Below are positions 6,714 to 11,167 of a stretch of 11,167 nt of DNA, piece by piece. Below the pieces are notes generated by a model that was not told the origin of the DNA, did no database searches, and saw nothing but the letters and a program-made list of their open reading frames with translations. A program made the position numbers and the translations under genes. Source of the stretch: JBFHRE01 sp036745195 (lineage in GTDB: Bacteria > Actinomycetota > Acidimicrobiia > Spongiisociales > ZC4RG35); contig DAIOGO010000086.1 of NCBI GenBank assembly GCA_036745195.1, forward strand, positions 1-11,167. Direction: 5' to 3'. Positions within the stretch are counted from its first letter, which is position 1. The number at the start of each line of letters is the position of its first letter.

Positions 6714-7546
6714 AGCTGGCTCACCAGAGTCTTCCAGGACCGCCCGAACAGCCACACGCCCACCCCTAGGAACAGCAGCGATGTGCCCACCGTGACCAGC
6801 CACATCCACAACGGTGGAATGACACCCCGGTATCCAAGGTCGCGGAACATCTCCAGGTAGGAGAACAGAGGATTGAGACGCATGGCCCACTGGAACCGCT
6901 CCGGAACGATGTCGAGCGTCCAGAACACCGGCGTCAGGTAGTAGACGAGCTGGACGAGCACCCGGGAGAGGTCGAGGATGTCGTAGAAGTAGACGGCGAG
7001 GGCGGCGAGGGTGAGTCCCAACCCGACCACCAACGCCAGCATCAGCAGGATCGGGATGGGCGACAGGAGCATCGTCACCGGGACCCCCACTCCAGCCCAC
7101 AGTTGGATGACGACCAGGGCGGCGAAGCTGATCAGAAAATTGACTGCCGCCGAGATGGCGGTGGCGAACGCGAAGACCTCAGGCGGGACATAGACCTTGG
7201 TGAGGATCCCGCCGGCGCCGGCGATGGCGGCGGCGGTGGCCAGGAAACCCTGGGCGAAGAAGGTCATGATGATCACCCCCGAAAGCAGGTAGACCACATA
7301 GGGCTCCGCGGTCTGACCGAAGCGCGAGCCGATGACAACCCCAAAGACCAGCCACATGACACCGGTGGTGAGCAGCGGGTTCAGCAGGGTCCACCACACC
7401 CCCAGCACCGATCGCTTGTAGCGGGTGGTCAGATCACGGGCAACGAGCAGGCGGATCAACCCCCGATACGCCCAGAGGTTGCGCATCTCTGTCAGGATCG
7501 GGGCGCGCAGTTGCGCCGAGTCGTAGACGAATGTGGACGTGGACAT
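6710..7546 (-). CDS. Polysaccharide ABC exporter, ABC-2 permease (Wzm/TagG type)
   Basis: This 278-residue integral membrane subunit forms the export channel for a lipid-linked polymer. The cytoplasmic N-terminus carries the family hallmark RDLTTRYKRSVLGVWWTLLNPL (38-59). About six membrane segments follow (roughly 52-72, 83-107, 128-149, 160-187, 195-215, 245-267). A conserved PVFW stretch (206-209) and NPLFSYLEMFRD (225-236) complete the ABC2_membrane pattern. In a monoderm this would flip a wall polymer such as teichoic or SLH-binding polymer; in a diderm, O-antigen. The stop overlaps the ATPase start. ATG at 7546 lacks a clear ribosome site; M21 is an alternative but would lose part of the conserved N-terminal helix. 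The gene is divergent from the pyruvyl transferase. Confidence 0.93.
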   Translation of the reverse strand: MSTSTFVYDSAQLRAPILTEMRNLWAYRGLIRLLVARDLTTRYKRSVLGVWWTLLNPLLTTGVMWLVFGVVIGSRFGQTAEPYVVYLLSGVIIMTFFAQGFLATAAAIAGAGGILTKVYVPPEVFAFATAISAAVNFLISFAALVVIQLWAGVGVPVTMLLSPIPILLMLALVVGLGLTLAALAVYFYDILDLSRVLVQLVYYLTPVFWTLDIVPERFQWAMRLNPLFSYLEMFRDLGYRGVIPPLWMWLVTVGTSLLFLGVGVWLFGRSWKTLVSQL

Positions 7547-7591
7547 GTCGTTGCCAACCGTTCAGTCGGAGAGGACCCGCATGGACGGTGA

Positions 7592-7597
7592 AGGATA
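7592..7597 (-). promoter_or_regulatory. Candidate -10 box for the ABC exporter operon
   Basis: TATCCT on the minus strand fits TANNNT and would give a leader of about 39 nt before ATG 7546. No good -35 box is seen. Confidence 0.25.
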
Positions 7598-7617
7598 GGC
7601 GAGACCGCCGCTCGGGT

Positions 7618-7623
7618 TACTCT
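7618..7623 (+). promoter_or_regulatory. Candidate -10 box placing the pyruvyl transferase transcript start on its GTG
   Basis: TACTCT fits TANNNT and lies exactly 7 nt before GTG 7631, where transcription would be expected to begin. There is no ribosome site. This arrangement is typical of leaderless genes, which are common in actinobacteria. Confidence 0.35.
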
Positions 7624-7630
7624 CGCGGTC

Positions 7631-8775
7631 GTGGGAACACGCATCGTCCTGGCGGGCTACTACGGGTTCGGCAATGCCGGCGACGACGCCATCCTCGAAG
7701 CGATCCTCGCCGAACTCCGCCGGGCCGATCCCGGGGTCGAGGTGACGGTGGTCACCTATCCCGAAGGTGATGCCGGTTCCATCCGGCGTCAGGTCGGGTG
7801 TGAAGCGATCGACGGTCGAGCGGTGGGTGCGGTCAAGGAGGCCATCGGCTCGGCGGACCTGCTCGTGATCGGCGGTGGTGGTCTGATCCAGGACTACCTG
7901 CCCGGAAGCCCGGCCGACCGCTTCACGGCCCGGGCGGCCAACCTGTCGTTCTGGACGACCCTGGCGCTCACGGCACACGCTCTCGCAACGCCGATCACGA
8001 CCTGGGCGGTCGGGGTGGGTCCCCTCACCACGGACGAGGGTCGCCAGGAAGCCGCCCTCCTCTTCGAGGTGATGGAGGCGGTCTCGGTGCGGGATGACGC
8101 GTCGAAGACCCTCGTCGAAGACCTCGGTGGCCAACGGGTCGTGGTCCATGCCGACCCGGCATTCATGCTGGACTCGTTGGGGATCGACCCGATGGATGCC
8201 CTCCTCGAGGTCGAAGACCTGCCTCACGGGGGACGGTTGCGAGTGGCGGTGTCGGTTCGGGGATGGGGGCGGAACGAAGCCTGGATCGAGCCGCTGGCGG
8301 CCGGACTCGATCAGGTCATCGAGAGATTCGACGCCGACGTCTTCTTCGTGGCGCTGCAGGCAGGGACCGGGCTCGCCAACGACGCACTCGTCGCCACCCG
8401 GGTGGCCGCCCGGATGCGGCACACCGATCGGCGGGCGGTAGTGGCCGGCGACCTGACGCCCCAGGAGAAACTGGACTTCATCGCCCACTCCGATCTCCTG
8501 GTCGGGATGAGGCTTCACTCGCTGATCTTCGCCTCCAGCCGGACGGTTCCGATCGTGGCGATTCCGTACGACCCCAAAGTCCGGCTGGCCATGGAGAGCC
8601 TGGGCCTCGAAGACCTTCTCATCCCGCTGGAGTCCGTCACGCCTGGAGAGCTGGTGGCGACGGTCACCCGAGCGCTCGAGTTGGGGCAGTCGGAAAGCGA
8701 CCGTTACCGGGAGTCGCGGGCTGCGCTGACAGCCGCGGCCCGATCTACGGTCGGTTTCGTGCTGGCCCAGGCGGA
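7631..8775 (+). CDS. csaB: CsaB-type polysaccharide pyruvyl transferase (3' end lost in assembly gap)
   Basis: This enzyme transfers a pyruvyl group from phosphoenolpyruvate onto a polymer sugar. CsaB does this on ManNAc of the secondary wall polymer that SLH domains bind. The 381 residues before the gap show the N-terminal glycine-rich motif LAGYYGFGNAGDDAIL (7-22), IGGGGLIQDYL (80-90), WAVGVGPL (125-132), the SVRD motif (152-155), AVSVRGW (206-212), and the C-terminal GMRLHSLIFA (292-301) followed by VPIVAIPYDPK. These match the CsaB subgroup of pyruvyl transferases. Most of the usual length is present, so only a short tail is probably missing. The start is GTG without a ribosome site. The frame stays open through the N run into a glycosyltransferase, but that fusion rests only on the nominal gap length. 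Neighbouring SLH genes and wecB fit this role well. Confidence 0.88.
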
Positions 8776-8875
8776 NNNNNNNNNNNNNNNNNNNNNNNNN
8801 NNNNNNNNNNNNNNNNNNNNNNNNNNNNNNNNNNNNNNNNNNNNNNNNNNNNNNNNNNNNNNNNNNNNNNNNNNN
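8776..8875. other. Assembly gap of 100 N
   Basis: Exactly 100 undetermined bases, the usual placeholder for a gap of unknown size. By alignment with the paralogue at 9722-10873, the following glycosyltransferase lacks about 110 N-terminal residues. The true gap is therefore probably at least 200-350 bp. Confidence 0.95.
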
Positions 8876-9712
8876 CTCGTCCCCCGGCCCATCTACCTCT
8901 CCTACGTCTACAACTTCGAATGGCGCAGCCACCTGGAGAATCCGATCACGGTCTACGAGCACATCGACCACCTGGAGGTCTTCGAGCATGTCTACCAACG
9001 TGATGACCTCGAACGCTGGCACCGGACCGCCCTGGCCGAGGCGACGGTGCCTGTCGGTTCGGCGATGGACCTCCTCGCCGAGCTGAAGGTCGAGCGGCCC
9101 GATGCCGTCCTCGTCCCCAACGGGGTCGACTACGACCACTTCGCCCGCCCGTCGGTCGAGCCGGCGGACATCGCCCATCTCGGTGGGCGGGGGCCGATCG
9201 TCGGTTACTACGGGGCGCTGGCCGAGTGGTTCGACTACGACCTTCTCGACTACGCGGCGCAGGCGCTTCCCGTAGCCGATTTCCTCCTCATCGGTCCCGA
9301 CTACGACGGCACCGCCGGCAAGGCCGGCGTCATGGCTCGTGACAACGTTCACTGGATCGGTGCCCGGCCCTACGCCGACCTCCCCGGTTACCTGGCCCGA
9401 TTCGACGTTGCCACCATCCCCTTCGTCGTCAATGACGTGACGAACGCCGTCTCGCCGCTCAAGCTGTTCGAGTACATGGCAGGAGGCAAGCCGGTGGTGA
9501 CGACGCCGCTTCGGGAGTGTGCTCGCTACCGCGTCGTCCAGATCGGGGATGGGTCGGACGGTTACGTGGAAGCCTTGCGCACCGCGTTCGAACTGGCACG
9601 GGATCCGACCCACGTCGCCCGTCTCCGCCGAACGGCCCGGGCCAACACCTGGGAGGCTCGAGCCCGCACCATCATCGAGGCGCTGGAACGGGTCGACGCC
9701 CGGCCCCGCTGA
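8876..9712 (+). CDS. GT4-like glycosyltransferase, C-terminal part (5' end lost in gap)
   Basis: The 278 visible residues are the later part of a GT-B glycosyltransferase. They show NGVDYDHF (82-89), VGYYGALAEWFDYDLL (109-124), LLIGPDYDG (137-145), VHWIGARPY (158-166) and the donor-site region NAVSPLKLFEYMAGGKPVVTT (190-210). The motif order matches the convergent neighbour (for example GYHGMVSYWFDFDLL and GVTPLKVYEYLAAG), so the two are paralogues. The GYYGA-x-x-x-WFD pattern resembles the TuaH-type wall-polymer glycosyltransferases. The role is probably cytoplasmic addition of one sugar to the polymer; the sugar is unknown. It likely follows the pyruvyl transferase in one operon, although the junction is unsequenced. 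Its stop lies 9 nt from the convergent gene's stop. Confidence 0.87.
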   Translation, partial: LVPRPIYLSYVYNFEWRSHLENPITVYEHIDHLEVFEHVYQRDDLERWHRTALAEATVPVGSAMDLLAELKVERPDAVLVPNGVDYDHFARPSVEPADIAHLGGRGPIVGYYGALAEWFDYDLLDYAAQALPVADFLLIGPDYDGTAGKAGVMARDNVHWIGARPYADLPGYLARFDVATIPFVVNDVTNAVSPLKLFEYMAGGKPVVTTPLRECARYRVVQIGDGSDGYVEALRTAFELARDPTHVARLRRTARANTWEARARTIIEALERVDARPR

Positions 9713-9724
9713 CCGCGGCGGTCA
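9710..9724. terminator. Small inverted repeat holding both convergent stop codons
   Basis: TGACCG and CGGTCA flank CGG. The left arm contains the plus-strand TGA and the right arm the minus-strand TGA. It could act as a weak bidirectional end signal, but there is no T-run. Confidence 0.25.
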
Positions 9725-10873
9725 CGGGACCCGCAGAACCTGCAACTCGTCGAGCCGGGCGATCACCGGGCCGAGTGTCACCTTCCAGTCATGAGCGGCT
9801 GCTGCCAGCCTGAGCCGGGAATCACCATGATCCTCCATCGCCAGGTCCAGCTGGGCGGCGAACTCAGGGGCATCGGCCCCGGTCCGGACAACCGGCTCCT
9901 CGACACAGGCCGGAAGCGGCGTCGAGACACACCCCACTCCGGCTGCCAGATACTCGTACACCTTGAGCGGGGTGACACCCCTGGTCAACTCGTTGACCTG
10001 AAACCAGACCGTGCCGACGTCGAAGCTCTGGGCATACGCCGGCATGGAGTCGCTCGGCCTCTCCCCCAGGAACTCGATGTTGGGTCGCAGGGCCACCTGC
10101 GAGGCCCGCTCCGCCACCCGATGGTCGGTCGGCCCGACCAGCACGAACCGGAGGTCCGGTCGCATGGCGGCCACCTGCTCCAGCAAGTCGAAATCGAACC
10201 AGTAGGAGACCATGCCGTGGTATCCGACCACTCGCCGGCCGTCGTCGACGAGATCGGCGGGACGGGCGACCGGTCGGGAGAACCGCTCGACGTCGACGCC
10301 GTTGCCCACGTGGATGAGATCGGGCCTCTCGACCAGATGTTTCTCGCCCAGCACCGCGTTCGAGACGATCACCACGTCGGCCCTCGCCATGACCGCCGGA
10401 TGATGGGAACGAACCCGCCGCTCCTCCGGCATGCCCACCTCGTCCTCGTCGTAGATGGACAGGTCATCGAGGATGTCGTAGACCACGGCGGCATTCGCGA
10501 ATGAATCGAACAGGTGACGAAGCGGTGCGAAATGTACATAGAGAATGACGTCGCGGGAGGGGACATGTTCGAGCCCGGGAACCAGAGTCACTCCGTCCAC
10601 GATTCGCAGCTCGGGTTCCAGCGGATCGACGAAGAACACCGGATGGCCGAGAGCGGCAAACGCCTGGAGGAGATACTGGGGGCGCTGCCGCATCGAATCC
10701 CAGCGAACCCAGGTGGGAAGGTAGACGACTGGGCGGAGACTGCTCGAAACCGCGGCTCCGGCTCCCGGTCTTCCGGCGATGACCGCTCTGGCCCGGTCGG
10801 CCCCGGGCAGTCGACGAAGCCCTCTCCGCAGCGAAGGTGGGAGGCGGTAGACGAGTCGCTGGAGAACGCTCAT
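9722..10873 (-). CDS. GT4-like glycosyltransferase (TuaH-like), complete
   Basis: A 383-residue predicted cytoplasmic GT-B glycosyltransferase. An Arg-rich, membrane-binding-like N-terminus (about 1-45) precedes the first Rossmann domain (VVYLPTWVRWDSMRQRPQYLL, 49-69). That RPQ(Y/H)LL pattern is common in this group. Then come VYDILDD (131-137), ADVVIVSN (165-172) and NGVDVERF (191-198). The second domain has VVGYHGMVSYWFDFDLLE (215-232), RFVLVGPTD (242-250), IEFLGERP (266-273) and GVTPLKVYEYLAAG (299-312), whose glutamate sits at the usual donor-binding site. It is a paralogue of the gene at 8876-9712 and convergent with it. It probably adds a sugar to the same envelope polymer. ATG at 10873 has no clear ribosome site; a start nearer residue 45 would still leave the domain intact. 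Confidence 0.9.
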   Translation of the reverse strand: MSVLQRLVYRLPPSLRRGLRRLPGADRARAVIAGRPGAGAAVSSSLRPVVYLPTWVRWDSMRQRPQYLLQAFAALGHPVFFVDPLEPELRIVDGVTLVPGLEHVPSRDVILYVHFAPLRHLFDSFANAAVVYDILDDLSIYDEDEVGMPEERRVRSHHPAVMARADVVIVSNAVLGEKHLVERPDLIHVGNGVDVERFSRPVARPADLVDDGRRVVGYHGMVSYWFDFDLLEQVAAMRPDLRFVLVGPTDHRVAERASQVALRPNIEFLGERPSDSMPAYAQSFDVGTVWFQVNELTRGVTPLKVYEYLAAGVGCVSTPLPACVEEPVVRTGADAPEFAAQLDLAMEDHGDSRLRLAAAAHDWKVTLGPVIARLDELQVLRVP

Positions 10874-10987
10874 GGAGTTGGCCTGGCGCTGGTTGTCGCC
10901 AGTCCCCGATCACCGGTCACGGGAGAGCGAGGCAGCCGCCAAACCGGAGTGGGTGGCGGGCTGTTGGGAGGTGCCGGGGGGTCATCC

Positions 10988-11005
10988 TGTCGCAGGTGTC
11001 GCAGG
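10988..11005. repeat. Tandem 9-bp repeat, two copies
   Basis: TGTCGCAGG occurs twice head to tail. It may be chance or a binding-site pair upstream of the minus-strand glycosyltransferase. Confidence 0.4.
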
Positions 11006-11015
11006 GGGAGGTGAC

Positions 11016-11079
11016 GGAGGGGGCACGGGGCGATGGCGCCCAGCACGCGTCTGAGGTAGGTCGGACCGTGCCCCCCTCC
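11016..11079. repeat. Long imperfect inverted repeat
   Basis: GGAGGGGGCACGG (11016-11028) pairs with CCGTGCCCCCCTCC (11066-11079), with one extra C. The 37-nt interior itself holds a short stem around GGCGATGGCGCC. The structure could be a small RNA, a dispersed repeat or a protein site. Confidence 0.4.
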
Positions 11080-11134
11080 CGGCTCCGCCGGACTCCCCCC
11101 AAACTCCCTCACTGGCGTTCGGTCGAGGGGGGAG
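11079..11134. repeat. Stem-loop cluster with C- and G-tracts
   Basis: CCGGC-TCC-GCCGG (11079-11091) is a 5-bp stem. It is followed by CTCCCCCC (11093-11100), which can pair with GGGGGGAG (11127-11134) across 26 nt. Compact palindromic GC-rich units like this often turn out to be dispersed intergenic repeats; copy number cannot be judged from one window. Confidence 0.35.
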
Positions 11135-11167
11135 AGACAAACCACAATCGGCAGACACCGGCTGCCG

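Larger units (their letters stand above)
10874..11167. other. Right-edge non-coding region rich in inverted repeats
   Basis: I find no convincing gene in these 294 bp. Open frames exist on both strands, but they are Pro/Arg/Gly-rich and lack any family motif. The region should hold the promoter of the glycosyltransferase at 9722-10873. It also contains a two-copy 9-bp tandem repeat and several GC-rich stems listed separately. Confidence 0.55.

Noticed and set aside
6714..7100. Upstream extension of the ABC ATPase frame to 7100
   Set aside because: The extra 129 codons lie within the permease gene and give Arg/Pro/Gly-rich sequence. The GTG at 6713 forms the usual GTGA overlap and starts at the normal ATPase N-terminus.
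7562..9613. Long minus-strand open frame of 683 codons opposite the pyruvyl transferase and glycosyltransferase
   Set aside because: It crosses the N gap and reads as Arg/Gly/Asp/His-rich sequence without family motifs. The opposite strand carries clear conserved motifs. It is a high-GC shadow frame.
10870..11145. Minus-strand open frame of 91 codons upstream of the right-hand glycosyltransferase
   Set aside because: It is rich in Pro and Arg, without motifs or a ribosome site, and covers the inverted-repeat cluster. It is more likely non-coding.
1..11167. Mobile element or phage genes
   Set aside because: No transposase, integrase, target-site duplication or tRNA-linked attachment site is visible. 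Every recognised gene fits an envelope polymer and surface protein locus.

Overview
The window looks like a piece of a high-GC actinobacterial chromosome. The SLH repeats carry an unusual TRWQMALFL-type motif of the sort I associate with Acidimicrobiia-like actinobacteria. All seven visible stop codons are TGA, and GTG starts are common. No rRNA or marker gene is present, so the lineage is an inference. A run of exactly 100 N at 8776-8875 marks a scaffold gap, so this is draft or metagenome-assembled sequence.

Layout from left to right. (1) The N-terminal part of a membrane-anchored GT2 glycosyltransferase on the minus strand runs off the left edge. (2) Divergent from it is a complete UDP-GlcNAc 2-epimerase (wecB, 262-1407, +). 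(3) Two secreted S-layer-homology (SLH) proteins lie in tandem on the minus strand (1400-3433 and 3545-5671), separated by a strong UUCG-loop terminator. (4) A 301-bp intergenic region carries a candidate promoter and leader for the upstream SLH gene. (5) A two-gene polysaccharide ABC exporter (ATPase 5973-6713, permease 6710-7546, minus) has a GTGA start/stop overlap. (6) A short divergent intergenic region leads to a CsaB-type polysaccharide pyruvyl transferase (7631 to the gap, +). (7) After the gap come the C-terminal three quarters of a GT4-like glycosyltransferase (+), then a convergent complete paralogue (9722-10873, -). (8) The right edge (10874-11167) has no convincing gene but is rich in inverted repeats.

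The genes can be read as one system for building and decorating the cell envelope. WecB would supply UDP-ManNAc. The glycosyltransferases would assemble a secondary cell wall polymer, and the ABC-2 transporter would export it. The CsaB-like enzyme would add a pyruvyl ketal to a sugar, classically ManNAc. The SLH proteins would bind the pyruvylated polymer through the arginine of their TRxx motifs. The families are read from sequence motifs. The CsaB/SLH/pyruvylated-ManNAc logic is established in Bacillus and Paenibacillus. Its operation here is inferred from co-location.

The most interesting points are the co-located polymer and SLH system with variant SLH motifs, a C-terminal module shared by both SLH proteins that I do not recognise, a near-perfect palindrome over the wecB start codon, and an artefactual fusion of two genes across the assembly gap.
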